Source of the DNA: Chroococcidiopsidaceae cyanobacterium YX2bin18
GTDB lineage: Bacteria > Cyanobacteriota > Cyanobacteriia > Cyanobacteriales > Chroococcidiopsidaceae
Direction: 5' to 3'
Assembly (NCBI GenBank): GCA_030446505.1
Contig: JAUJND010000053.1
Span: forward strand, 1-33,432
Length of the DNA: 33,432 nt
Of the stretch, positions 16,585 through 25,680 are shown piece after piece. The position numbers and the translations under genes were made by a program. The notes beneath the pieces are model-generated. The model made no database searches, had not been told where the DNA came from, and was given only the letters and a program-made list of their open reading frames with translations. Positions within the stretch are counted from its first letter, which is position 1. Each line of letters starts with the position of its first letter.

Positions 16585-17637
16585 TTAACTTAGAGCCAGA
16601 ACTTCATTTAACAAATCGCGGTGAATCAACGCCCGATCTACCAAAGATTGAATTTGCTCTGAAGTAAGGGGATTACCATTAGCGTAATGCTCTATCCATG
16701 TCTGAGAGATTGAGTTGGGATCGTCTGGTAGCTGGTTTAAGTCCCATCCAGGCATTTCTAGTTCTTGCATCAACTTGCTCACCTTAGGATCGTAACTGAG
16801 GGCAAAACAGCGACAGCCTTCAGCAGCAGCCATAATTAAACTGTGGTAGCGCATCCCAATCGCCATTTCTACACCTCGAAATACACCCTTTAAAGCTTTT
16901 GGATCTTCCAGACATAGAATCTGATTTGCACCTGGCAACTGGAGTTGAATTGTTTGGGCGATCGCTAAATCTTGAGTTCTTTGAAACGGCACTAGCAAAA
17001 TGCAGGTTTGCGTTGCTTTTTGAAAATCAATTAAAGCACGGGTAAAGCTGGCGATTCGAGTTGCAGTTAGGTGGGGATGCGATCGCAACGTTACAGCAAC
17101 TCTAGGAGCGGGTAAATCCCAAAGTCCAAGTACAGGCGTTGCTGACAATGCCCAAACCGGATCGGGAGCTAGGGTAGCAGAAATTTGCCAATCGGCTAAA
17201 ATTGCCGCAGAACCGCGATCGCGCACACTCACGGCGGTACATCCAGCAAACGTCTGCCGCGCTAGAGTGCGAGTAAAAGGACGCTTCAGAGGACCAATTC
17301 CCTGCGCCCAGGCAATCGTTTTTAGTCCTAGTTGTTGAGCTAGTGCCATTAGTCCTGCATAGTAAAGTGGGCTAATAGCACTTGTGGCATCTTGGATTAA
17401 GCTACCTCCACCCCAAATGAATACATTTGACTGACGTAGCGCTTGCAAGACTTGTAAAGGAGCCATACGATCACACGTCTCAACACCATAGCGATCACGT
17501 GTTTCGTCTGGGTTGCCGGATAAAACCAGAGGTGTGACATTATTCGGTAGCATTTGTAATAGCGTTGCCAACAAAGCTTCATCGCCACCGTTTCCTTTAC
17601 CGTAGTAGCCACACAAAACCGCTCGGAGTTGCCCCAC
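16585..17637 (-). CDS. csaB: Polysaccharide pyruvyl transferase CsaB
   Basis: A 350-residue protein with the GT-B-like fold of pyruvyl transferases. Seen are the N-terminal GYYGKGNGGDEALLATLL (residues 10-27), the GGGSLIQDATS motif (about 76-86), 'WAQGIGPLKRPFTR' and the C-terminal 'GMRYHSLIMAAAEGCRCFAL' with the conserved Arg-x-His. CsaB adds ketal pyruvate to cell-wall polysaccharide, which in Bacillus anchors S-layer (SLH) proteins; cyanobacteria also have SLH-domain porins, so a role in envelope attachment is likely. Length is normal and the frame is clean. Confidence 0.9.
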   Translation of the reverse strand: MGQLRAVLCGYYGKGNGGDEALLATLLQMLPNNVTPLVLSGNPDETRDRYGVETCDRMAPLQVLQALRQSNVFIWGGGSLIQDATSAISPLYYAGLMALAQQLGLKTIAWAQGIGPLKRPFTRTLARQTFAGCTAVSVRDRGSAAILADWQISATLAPDPVWALSATPVLGLWDLPAPRVAVTLRSHPHLTATRIASFTRALIDFQKATQTCILLVPFQRTQDLAIAQTIQLQLPGANQILCLEDPKALKGVFRGVEMAIGMRYHSLIMAAAEGCRCFALSYDPKVSKLMQELEMPGWDLNQLPDDPNSISQTWIEHYANGNPLTSEQIQSLVDRALIHRDLLNEVLALS

Positions 17638-17764
17638 GCTCTTCCCCCTTGATTACCTCATTCAAAACTTTATCTGAGTTTGGGTGCGTTAATTAAATCT
17701 GGGCAGTAGCATAAGAAAGCATCTAGATAAATGCCTTGAATTAGTATTTTTAGCCCCTTCCTGT

Positions 17765-18124
17765 ATGCACGCGCTTTCAATTCCTACCTGGATTATTCAT
17801 ATTTCAAGTGTGATTGAGTGGATTGCTGCCATTTGGCTAATCTGGATTTACGGTGAAGTTAGTCATAATCGGGCTTGGTGGGCGTTATCTGTGGCTATGC
17901 TTCCGGCTCTTATTAGTGCTATGTGTGCTTGTACTTGGCACTTTTTTGACAATACCGAATCAATAGAATGGCTGGTTACACTCCAAGCTACGATGACGCT
18001 CGTTGGTAATTTTACTCTTTTAGCAGCTGGTTGGTGGATCTGGCGTTGTAGTCAGTCTGGTAATGAGCAGCAAATCAGTGAAGAAGGCGATCGCATTTCT
18101 CCAACCTTGAAAGAATCAGAGTAA
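17765..18124 (+). CDS. DUF2499 membrane protein
   Basis: A 119-residue protein found in cyanobacteria and plastids of plants. Three hydrophobic segments are seen: IEWIAAIWLIWIYG, WWALSVAMLPALISAMC, and LQATMTLVGNFTLLAAGWWI. The start MHALSIPTWIIHISSVIEWI and 'MCACTWHFFDN' are the conserved parts. The tail is polar. The stop shares a base with the next start (TAATG at 18122-18126), so it is coupled to the DUF3593 gene. The two often occur together, suggesting a membrane complex of unknown function linked to photosynthetic membranes. Confidence 0.85.
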   Translation: MHALSIPTWIIHISSVIEWIAAIWLIWIYGEVSHNRAWWALSVAMLPALISAMCACTWHFFDNTESIEWLVTLQATMTLVGNFTLLAAGWWIWRCSQSGNEQQISEEGDRISPTLKESE

Positions 18125-18408
18125 TGCCTAAAGAAGCTCTTTTTGCTTTATCCCTTTTTCCCTACTTGGGTTTTTTGTGGTTTCTCACCCAAGTCAAGCA
18201 AACACCGCGTTTGGCACTGATTGGGTTCTACTGCACCCTGGTTTTTGTTGCCGTTACTATCCCAGCTGGAATTTATGCCCAAGTGCATTATGGTCAATCT
18301 CTGGCAAACATCGATTGGTTGCATGGTTCAGCTGAGGTTTTCTTGACACTTTCTAATATTCTGGTTGTGCTGGGCTTTAGACAAGCGATTATGCAAAGGA
18401 AAACTTAA
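18124..18408 (+). CDS. DUF3593 membrane protein
   Basis: A 94-residue protein with three predicted membrane segments (FALSLFPYLGFLWFL, IGFYCTLVFVAVTIPAGIY, AEVFLTLSNILVVLGF). 'DWLHGSAEVFLTLSNILVVL' is the most conserved part. It is translationally coupled to the DUF2499 gene and ends at 18408, immediately before the hisA ATG at 18409, so all three are probably one operon. Function unknown. Confidence 0.85.
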   Translation: MPKEALFALSLFPYLGFLWFLTQVKQTPRLALIGFYCTLVFVAVTIPAGIYAQVHYGQSLANIDWLHGSAEVFLTLSNILVVLGFRQAIMQRKT

Positions 18409-19181
18409 ATGGATGTTATTCCAGCGATAGATTTACTTGAAGGTCGGTGTGTACGCCTTTATCAAGGAGACTACACGCGATCGCAAGTATTTAATGAAAA
18501 CCCAGTTGATGTTGCTAGACACTGGGTGGAGCAGGGAGCTAGCTGGTTACACATTGTAGACCTTGACGGTGCAAAGACTGGTAAATTAGTCAACCTCCAG
18601 GCAATTGAGGCGATCGCTCAAGCGGTGACAGTCCGAATTCAAGTCGGAGGTGGGTTGCGCGATCGCACCAGCGTTTCTCAATTGCTGTCTTTGGGTGTGC
18701 AACGGGTGATTTTGGGAACTGTTGCTGTAGAGCAACCAACTCTTGTTGCTGATCTGTGCCAGGAATTCCCAGGGCAAATTGTTGTAGGTATTGATGCCCG
18801 TAACGGACGGGTGGCGACTCGTGGCTGGTTGGAAACAACTGAAGTTTTGGCAATTCAACTGGCTCAAAAAATGCAAGAATTGGGAGCAGCAGCGATTGTT
18901 TACACCGATATCCACCGTGATGGTACACTTCAAGGACCAAACTTGGCAGCGTTAAACTCACTCGCAGCCGAAGTGTCAATTCCGATAATTGCCTCTGGTG
19001 GTGTTAGTTCCATAACTGATCTTTTGAGTCTGCTAGCACTTGAACCAATAGGCGTTAGTAGTGTAATTGTTGGTCGCGCCTCTATACTGGCGACATTTCT
19101 CTTAAGCAAGCAGTGCAAGCGATCGGTCAAGGGCGGTTACAAGATGTTCCACCAGATTTCGGATTTTCTGCATTTGCTTAG
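18409..19181 (+). CDS. hisA: HisA, ProFAR isomerase, with a frameshift near the C-terminus
   Basis: The (beta/alpha)8 barrel enzyme isomerises ProFAR to PRFAR in histidine synthesis. Seen are [20 protein letters not shown] with the first catalytic Asp (D8), the phosphate loop VGGGLRDR, the second Asp in [15 protein letters not shown] (about residue 166-171), and [13 protein letters not shown]. After VIVGRA the literal frame turns to nonsense and ends at 19236; shifting by one base at about 19080 (GCCTC, GCCCTC expected) restores [20 protein letters not shown] and a normal ending ...FSAFA with TAG at 19179-19181. The last strand holding the second phosphate site is affected. Probable base-call error, since loss would cause histidine auxotrophy. 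Confidence 0.9.
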
Positions 19182-19600
19182 GATGATTACAAGAAGTAAT
19201 CTATTAAACATAAGGGTGATTACTTGCCTGCCCTAAGCAGCGTAAGCTTACATAGTACTTACGTTTCAGTAAATCAGTGTTTGCTGCTGTCTTTTACTGT
19301 AACTTGCTTGATAAATCCGGAAATATGCACTTACCTGTAGCAAACGCCTGAAGCTATTTTTAGTAACGTCTATATTGTTGGGAAAAGCCTTTTGGGGCAG
19401 TGATAACTAAAATGCTCGAATTTCCTTTGTAGAAGACAATTTTCTTTTTTAGCTCAATAGTACAAATTTACTATTGAATAAACTTACCTTAATGTGAGAT
19501 TGTCAATGCAGAGAGGTATCTGTGTTTCGATGGCTGAAGCCAAAGAATTTCGGATGCCATCAGATTAGATAATGATGCAGCAACAGGCAAAAATTTTTTC
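19182..19600. other. Intergenic region upstream of sphR
   Basis: About 420 bases without a gene. 19454-19477 forms an AT-rich hairpin, TCAATAGTA/TACTATTGA around CAAATT, about 120 bases before the sphR start; it may be a terminator for the hisA unit or a regulatory site. I looked for tandem CTTAACCT-type Pho boxes and found no convincing pair; the closest is CTTACCTTAATG at 19486. Confidence 0.4.
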
Positions 19601-20350
19601 ATGCTTACTCTTGAATTAATAAAGCGTCCTCCCAGGGCAGAAATTGGGCAAATGAGCCGCATTCTGGTAGTAGAAGATGAAGAACTGATTCGAGATATGG
19701 TTGTTCTGGCATTAGAGGCTGAAGGTTATGCGATCGCAACTGCTGCTGAGGGGAGAACAGCTTTAGCGTTGCTCCAGGCTGAACCTATGTTGGGTGAGCT
19801 TCCTTTTGACTTGGTGATTCTAGATTTGATGCTGCCTCAAATTAATGGTTTAGATGTCTGCCGCTTACTCCGTCATCAAGGAAACCCAGTACCAATATTA
19901 ATCCTTAGTGCTAAAGGAAGTGAAACCGACCGTGTTTTAGGGCTAGAAGTGGGAGCCGACGACTATCTCACCAAACCATTTAGTATTCGGGAATTGATTG
20001 CCCGTTGTCGTGCCTTATTGCGCCGCCAACGCTTCGTTGGTTTGCCCCAGCTACCAATGTTACAGTTTAAAGAGATCACCCTCTACCCCCAAGAGTGTCG
20101 TGTTCTTGTCCGAGGGCAGGAAGTCAACCTTTCTCCAAAGGAATTCCGCCTGCTAGACCTATTTATGAATCATCCCCGCCGAGTTTGGTCACGAGAACAC
20201 TTGCTAGATCAAGTCTGGGGCGCAGATTTTGTTGGAGATAGCAAAACTGTAGACGTTCACATCCGCTGGTTACGAGAAAAATTAGAACTAGATCCCAGTC
20301 ACCCAGAATACATTGTCACTGTGCGCGGTTTCGGTTATCGCTTTGGCTAA
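19601..20350 (+). CDS. sphR: SphR-like (PhoB family) phosphate response regulator
   Basis: A 249-residue OmpR/PhoB response regulator. The receiver domain (about residues 18-137) has the acidic pair at E25-D26, the phospho-acceptor D75 in LVILDLMLPQ, and K124 in DDYLTKPF. The winged-helix output domain follows (about 150-249), with LSPKEFRLLDLFMNHPRRVW and DVHIRWLREKLE. A later ATG at 19652 (MSRILVVEDE) would give a more standard N-terminus; the longer start keeps 17 extra residues. The following kinase gene and phoU-type gene make this the Pho system: SphR switches on phosphate-uptake and phosphatase genes when phosphate is low. Confidence 0.85.
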   Translation: MLTLELIKRPPRAEIGQMSRILVVEDEELIRDMVVLALEAEGYAIATAAEGRTALALLQAEPMLGELPFDLVILDLMLPQINGLDVCRLLRHQGNPVPILILSAKGSETDRVLGLEVGADDYLTKPFSIRELIARCRALLRRQRFVGLPQLPMLQFKEITLYPQECRVLVRGQEVNLSPKEFRLLDLFMNHPRRVWSREHLLDQVWGADFVGDSKTVDVHIRWLREKLELDPSHPEYIVTVRGFGYRFG

Positions 20351-20429
20351 AGGTTAGAAGTCAGAAGCTAGAAGCTAAATGTAAGATTGTCAATTAAGAT
20401 CAAATCTGAAATTGAGCTGATAGCTTTTA
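20351..20429. repeat. Short tandem-like repeat between sphR and sphS
   Basis: The spacer begins with GGTTAGAAGTCAGAAGCTAG then AAGCTA, a degenerate seven-base repeat (AGAAGYY) of the kind scattered between genes in filamentous cyanobacteria. The two genes remain close enough for one transcript. Confidence 0.45.
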
Positions 20430-21728
20430 ATGGCTGTGCTTGAATTTTTCCTCGGATTAACAATTGGAATTGGGTTGTGGCTTTGGCAATATACCCGATT
20501 CCAGCATAAACTATTGAATTTACTCCGGACATTTCAGACCGACTCCTCAGAAGTTTCCCTAGCTATTATTCCTCGCTTGCGACGAGAAGTTGCCCTGCAA
20601 CAGCAGCAACAGCAACAACAGCAACTGGAACTGCAAACTTACAAAGAACTGCTTAATGTTGCACCGCTAGGGTATTTGCAGGTTGACGAAGAAAATCAGC
20701 TGCTATGGTGTAACGCGCAGGCACGGCAGTTGTTGGGTTTGCAGAAGTGGGAGCCGGGACAAGTGCGCTTGCTACTAGAGTTGGTACGCTCTTATGAACT
20801 TGACCAGTTAATTGAGCAAACTCGTGAGCGGCAGCAGCCAGTAGTGCGAGAGTGGATATTTCATCCACCTTATGCAGATGCAGCAGCGATGGTTGGTGTC
20901 CAAGCGCTAACTTTACAAGCTTCCGGCTGGCCTTTACCAGAGGCGCAAGTTGCTGTATTTATTGAAAATCGCCAACCTTTAGTTGAGCTTTCCCAAGTCC
21001 GCGATCGCTGGGTTTCCGATTTAGCGCATGAACTTAGAACCCCACTTACTTCGATTCGGTTAGTAGTAGAAACTTTGCAGGATCAGTTAGAGTCTCCAAT
21101 GCGTCGTTGGGTTGACCGCCTTGTACCTGAAGTTGATCGGCTAATTAACTTAGTCCAAAACTGGCTAGAACTCAGCCAGATGGAAGCGTCCAGCAAACAA
21201 TTGAATTGCCAACCTATCGAAGTGCGATTACTAATTCACTCAGTCTGGCAGACACTGGAGCCTTTGGCAGTGCAAAAGCACCTAAGTCTTGCTTATTTAG
21301 GTCCGGAAGCTGTTTGGCTTGAAGCAGATCTCCGCCTTTACCGAGTATTTTTCAACTTGCTGGACAACAGTATTAAATATAGCCCTCCAGAAGGAACTAT
21401 CCGTGTCGTAGTCAATTTGCTTCCTTCTGATCAAGCTGCTAAGCAGGTTCAAATTAATATTATTGACTCTGGATCTGGTTTTTCTAATTCGGATTTGCCG
21501 CACGTTTTCGAGCGACTTTACCGTGGAGATCCAGCACGAGTACGGCAACCAAATGCCAGCAATTCCTCCTCATCGCCTGTAACTACTGGTAGTGGTTTGG
21601 GTTTAGCGATCGTCCGCCAAATTGTTCTTGCTCACGGTGGTTCAGTTAGAGCTATGAACCATCCCGACACTGGTGGCGCGTGGCTACAGGTTGAATTGCC
21701 TGTTACAATGGCAAATTTTAGTAACTAA
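20430..21728 (+). CDS. sphS: SphS-like phosphate sensor histidine kinase
   Basis: A 432-residue kinase. One N-terminal membrane segment (LEFFLGLTIGIGLWLWQY, residues 4-21), a run of nine glutamines (57-65), then a PAS domain (about 72-180). The phospho-acceptor is H200 in DLAHELRTPLTS. The ATPase domain shows the N-box in FFNLLDNSIKYSP, G1 in IDSGSGFS, and G2 in GSGLGLAIV. This layout, one short membrane anchor plus PAS without a large periplasmic loop, matches SphS/PhoR. In such systems PhoU and the Pst transporter hold the kinase off when phosphate is plentiful. Frame is clean. Confidence 0.88.
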   Translation: MAVLEFFLGLTIGIGLWLWQYTRFQHKLLNLLRTFQTDSSEVSLAIIPRLRREVALQQQQQQQQQLELQTYKELLNVAPLGYLQVDEENQLLWCNAQARQLLGLQKWEPGQVRLLLELVRSYELDQLIEQTRERQQPVVREWIFHPPYADAAAMVGVQALTLQASGWPLPEAQVAVFIENRQPLVELSQVRDRWVSDLAHELRTPLTSIRLVVETLQDQLESPMRRWVDRLVPEVDRLINLVQNWLELSQMEASSKQLNCQPIEVRLLIHSVWQTLEPLAVQKHLSLAYLGPEAVWLEADLRLYRVFFNLLDNSIKYSPPEGTIRVVVNLLPSDQAAKQVQINIIDSGSGFSNSDLPHVFERLYRGDPARVRQPNASNSSSSPVTTGSGLGLAIVRQIVLAHGGSVRAMNHPDTGGAWLQVELPVTMANFSN

Positions 21729-21982
21729 GACTATAGTTAACACAGTAACTGAAAAGCTTTATTGCAATATTTTTTAGTAAATGAAAACTTTTACGCTTTT
21801 GAGACTGTTCCTGTGAAATGAGTGAGAAAATATCTAACTCCTATGGAATCATCTCATGAACTTCTGTATTCGTAAATACATATTGCCCTATCAATAAAAT
21901 CATAAATATCAAATATTTAGTCTTGAACTCTATATGAAAGTTATTTTCGATTTATTTGAATTTATCCATTTAGAAGCAAAAG

Positions 21983-22649
21983 GTGAATCTAGCTGTTTCC
22001 AATTCAAATCCTGAACGTTCCCATTTTGAACGTCGCCTCAGACGTTTAGAACGCGATATTTTACATACGGGAGCTTTTGGTAGAACACTCGTTTCGTCAG
22101 AGCCATCAAGCGTTATTTGCTCGTAACTTAGTAGCAGCCAAAGAAATTCCCTTACTAGATAAACAAATTGATCATTTTTATCGGCAAATTGAGTTAGAGT
22201 GTGCCACTTTGATAACTTTAGAAGCACCGGTAGCTAAAGATTTACGCTTATTAAGTGCTTTTTAAAACGGTACGGGACTTTGAGCGCATTGGAGATTATG
22301 CCGAGGATTTAGCTGAGATTGCTATTAAACTTTTTCCTTATCCAGCTCATCCATGTGTACCTCAAATTGGTGATGTCTCATCATGCCCAGGCAATGTTGG
22401 CAGCAAGCCTAGTGGCATTAGCAGATTTAGATGCTGGAGCTGGATGAGCTATTGAAGCAACTGGATGATACTGTAGACACTGCTTATACAACTCTATACC
22501 ACACCCTAGCTACAGAGCGCGATATTAAAGGGGTCGTTGAGCCAATTCTCTTGCTAGTATTAGTTATTCGTCACCTAGAGCGGATGGCTGACCATGCTAC
22601 TAACATAGGTCAACGAGTATCTTACATTGTTACAGGTCAACGCTCTTAG
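21983..22649 (+). pseudogene. phoU: PhoU phosphate-signalling regulator, frameshifted
   Basis: Pieces in different frames add up to about 222 residues of PhoU, two three-helix bundles. From GTG 21983: NPERSHFERRLRRLERDIL; then VEHSFRQSHQALFARNLVAA; then VRDFERIGDYAEDLAEIAIK with the metal-binding E/D-R-x-x-D motif; then SHHAQAMLAASLVALADLDA; then HLERMADHATNIGQRVSYIV, the second E-R-x-x-D motif. Shifts lie near 22076 and 22260 (both T-runs), 22372 and 22432. PhoU normally restrains the SphS-type kinase through the Pst transporter. If the breaks are real, Pho genes may be permanently on. Same strand and order as sphR-sphS. Confidence 0.85.
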
Positions 22650-22759
22650 CTTGACTGTATTGAAACTATTGATTGAGCAGCGAAATTAACTAATTGGGGA
22701 GCGATGTCCAACGACTGGCTTACACCTACGCCCTTACCAACAATAGCAATTGTAGATTC

Positions 22760-24141
22760 TTAAAAGTCTGCACTCAATGGTGTTCGCGGGAACGGAATCA
22801 CATCTCTAATATTTCCCATACCTGTCATAAACTGTACCAATCTCTCAAATCCAAACCAAAGCCAGCGTGAGGAACAGTACCATAGCGACGTAAATCAAAT
22901 ACCACCATAAATCTGCTGGATTTAACCCTTGGCTTTGAATTCTTTGTTCTAGTACCTCTAAGCGTTCTTCTCGCTGAGAACCGCCAATAATTTCGCCAAT
23001 TTTGGGAGCTAAGATATCCATAGCGCGAACGGTCTTTTCGTCGTTATTTAAGCGCATATAAAACGCTTTAATTTCAACTGGGTAATCAGTAACGATAACT
23101 GGCTTTTTAAATAGCTGTTCAGCTAGATAGCGTTCGTGTTCTGATTGTAAATCCAAGCCCCATTGAACTGGATACTCGAAGGTAGTATCAGCTTTTTCCA
23201 ATAGAGCGATCGCATCCGTATATGTAATCCGTTCAAACTTATTATTGATGATATTATCAGCAGTTGCTAATACAGAATTATCAATCCGCTGGTTGAAAAA
23301 CTCCATATCTTCTGGGCAAGTTGACAACACATATTTGAAGATGTGTTTTAAAAACGCCTCTGCTAAATCCATGTCCCCTTCAAGATCATGAAAGCAATTT
23401 CTGGTTCTACCATCAAAATTCTGCCAAGTGCCGCGAAGTGTTGGAATTTTCCGCGCGGAATGTCGGACCAAAAGTGTAAACATTACTGAAAGCCATTGCC
23501 ATAATCTCGGCTTCCAAATTGACCGCTAACTGTTAAGTATACACTTCCCCCAAAAAAGTCTTTAGTGTAGTCTACATCTTGATTTTCCGTGCGCGGAACT
23601 TGCTTGAGATCCAAACTCGTAACAGTGAATAGTTCACCAGCACCTTCACAGTCGCTTCTAGTGATAATCGGCGTGTGAACCCAATAAAAGCCTCGTTCTT
23701 GGAAGAACTGATGGATAGCGTAAGCACAAGCATTTCGTACCCGAAAAACTGCACCAAAAGAATTGGTACGCGATCGCAAATGCCCAATTGTCCGCAAAAA
23801 CTCAAATGAATGGCGTTTCTTTTGCAAGGGATATGTTTCGGGATCAGCCTCCCCGTGTACTTTCACCGTTTGCGCCTGCAACTCAATTCGCTGTCCTTTG
23901 CCCTGAGAAGGCACAACTACCCCAGTCACTTCTATGGAAGCCCCTGTATTTGACTGCTTCAGGACTAGTTCATACTCTGACAAATCTGATTCAGTACAAC
24001 TTGCAAATTAGCCAAAGATGAGCCATCGTTGACCTCAATAAAGGCAAATCCCTTCAAGTCACGTTTTGTCCGTAGCCTTGAATCGTCAGCAACTCATCAG
24101 GCTGACCATTCCAAGAATATCTCTCTGCGTCGCGTCACCAT
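22760..24141 (-). pseudogene. asnS: Asparaginyl-tRNA synthetase, multiple frameshifts
   Basis: All parts of a class IIb AsnRS of about 460 residues can be read, but in several frames. From ATG 24141: the OB-fold anticodon domain ([20 protein letters not shown], then [20 protein letters not shown]). Next frames give [40 protein letters not shown] (motif 1/2 region), [24 protein letters not shown] motif 2, then [20 protein letters not shown], and finally motif 3 as [19 protein letters not shown] and RDVIPFPRT with TAA at 22760-22762. Breaks lie near 22843, 22896, 23394, 23422, 23519 and in 24070-24130. Nearly all are one base at GG, TT or similar runs. The gene is normally essential unless Asn-tRNA is made by amidation of Asp-tRNA. 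Confidence 0.88.
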
Positions 24142-24509
24142 ATTATCCAACACAAGACTTTGGTCCAGCCTACAACAATGCCCAGCCCTCCAAAGCGGAC
24201 TGCTTGCCAAAAAGGTTCTTTTAAGCTGCCCCAAGAAAACAGTTGGCTTTCTAAATTAAGTTCTATAGCTTCTAGCTGCTCTTTGATTTGTTGTAACTCT
24301 ACCTTCATCTGAGGTAGCTTTTTGTTACGCACCTGCTTAACTTGGTTTAAATTTTTCTGGAGTTCTGCTTGACGCTTCTTGTCATGCTTTACTTGTGCAT
24401 AACGCTGCTTAAGCTCAACCAGTGCTTGTTCTACATCTGCAAGTAATCTCTCAAATTCTGCTATATCTTCCCTGGGAATTGGTACGTCTCGGTTTGGAGG
24501 CGGCTGCAT
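24135..24509 (-). CDS. Coiled-coil protein with C-terminal hydrophobic segment
   Basis: A 124-residue conserved cyanobacterial protein. Residues 15-90 are strongly helical with heptads (EDIAEFERLLADVEQALVEL onward, rich in K, Q and L); residues 90-124 (PFWQAVRFGGLGIVVGW...) are hydrophobic and may anchor in the membrane. The last dozen residues (TKVLCWIIW) look atypical and overlap the asnS start by seven bases, so the true end may differ because of an indel. Function unknown; the pairing with asnS looks positional only. Confidence 0.65.
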   Translation of the reverse strand: MQPPPNRDVPIPREDIAEFERLLADVEQALVELKQRYAQVKHDKKRQAELQKNLNQVKQVRNKKLPQMKVELQQIKEQLEAIELNLESQLFSWGSLKEPFWQAVRFGGLGIVVGWTKVLCWIIW

Positions 24510-24553
24510 TTATGCTTGATGTATAGTGATACAAACTGACATTGCTTGACAGT

Positions 24554-24850
24554 ATGCCTCAACCCAACCAGCTAGTACCAACCGCCATCAATGATTTTAG
24601 CACTCTAGAACTTGCTCAAGCCCTAATGGAACGCCTCACCATCTCACCTAACGACTGGCACAGGTTAAAGTCTAACCGTAAAGTTCGCGCTAGTGAGCAA
24701 ACAGCAGCTGCGCTTGTATTTCTGCTCAAACACCAGCCAGAAGAAGCCTTACCAAGACTCCAACAAGCATCTGGCTGGTTAGATCACTCGATTTCGGCAC
24801 CGCCTTGCCCTACTCACGGTCATCAATCAACAATCCAACCGCATTCTTAG
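24554..24850 (+). CDS. Small conserved cyanobacterial protein (DUF6439-like)
   Basis: About 98 residues from ATG 24554 (MPQPNQLVPTAINDFSTLEL); a TTG at 24542 could add four residues, but the ATG fits the family better. 'LAQALMERLTISPNDWHRLK' and 'EQTAAALVFLLKHQPEEALP' are helical, and 'GWLDHSISAPPCPTHGH' is the conserved tail. No catalytic motif. Its stop overlaps the opposing gene's stop by four bases (24847-24850). Confidence 0.65.
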   Translation: MPQPNQLVPTAINDFSTLELAQALMERLTISPNDWHRLKSNRKVRASEQTAAALVFLLKHQPEEALPRLQQASGWLDHSISAPPCPTHGHQSTIQPHS

Positions 24851-25296
24851 CCGACTAGAGGCAGCCGGAAGCGATTATGTACTTGTTTGCCAAGTTTTAA
24901 TTCTGTACCTTTTGAATTCCAGTGAACCCGATCAAAAATTTCATGGAGAATACCTAAGCCCCGACCACTTTCCGCTTCTTCAGCAGGCAGGTATTTGCTT
25001 TTATCAGCATGGCACTTACAAGGAGGAGTAAAGCCGCAACCTTGGTCTGAAATCGCCCACCAGTAATGGTCGCCTTCGATGGAAAAGCGGACTATAACAA
25101 TTTTACTCGGATCAAGATTGTTACCATGTTTAGCAGCATTTACTAAAGCTTCTTGCAGCCCTAGTCGCAGTTCTGCCTGCCATTTACACGGCACTTCTGC
25201 CAGCAGTAGATCTAGGATTGGACAAAGGTAAAGAGTTGAGGCGAAGCTAATTGTACCCCAGTTACGCTTAACTGGACGCGGTGAGATGGTAATCAC
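24847..25296 (-). CDS. RsbW-like ATP-binding anti-sigma factor / serine kinase
   Basis: A 149-residue GHKL ATPase without a histidine-kinase H-box. N-box: RLGLQEALVNAAKHGN (about residues 45-60); G1: ISDQGCGF; G2: SGRGLGILHEIFDRV. The set matches the HATPase_c_2/RsbW family, which phosphorylates an anti-anti-sigma protein or binds a sigma factor. No partner STAS protein or PP2C phosphatase is adjacent, so the target is unknown. 'CKCHADKSKY' is a cyanobacterial insertion between G1 and G2. Confidence 0.82.
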   Translation of the reverse strand: MITISPRPVKRNWGTISFASTLYLCPILDLLLAEVPCKWQAELRLGLQEALVNAAKHGNNLDPSKIVIVRFSIEGDHYWWAISDQGCGFTPPCKCHADKSKYLPAEEAESGRGLGILHEIFDRVHWNSKGTELKLGKQVHNRFRLPLVG

Positions 25297-25680
25297 TATA
25301 AAACCCCGTAACTTTTAGCTATAGACACATCAGTTTGCTTATCGCTGACCTTTAAACATTACTTAACTGGTCTTGTCGTCAAACTTGCCTTTTATCAATC
25401 ACTTAAGCGCAGCAGGGGTTCACTGCGATTCAATAAAATGTTTACATCTATTGCTGATGAGCGTAATTTTGATTGTGCAGTCAGCCAAGTGGATCAAGCT
25501 TTTAGTTTTCAAAAGCATAGCGCCTCAATATCTGCCAATGTCTAAAATAAACTCATCAAAATCATTTGATTTAACAAGTTATTTGGGTTAATTGGAGCTA
25601 TCTAGTTAAAATTGCAGCCACATTTTCATTTTAGCATCTTCTTCAGCTTATATTTTATTCGCCCTTATAAGGGTCAGGAC

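Noticed and set aside
18586..18979. Two long minus-strand frames over hisA
   Set aside because: Antisense shadows of a clearly conserved enzyme.
19440..19600. Pho box upstream of sphR
   Set aside because: Only one weak CTTACCTTAAT-like match, no tandem repeat at the required spacing.
25373..25591. 72-codon open frame on the plus strand
   Set aside because: No ribosome site, no family similarity, AT-rich spacer with repeats; most likely chance.
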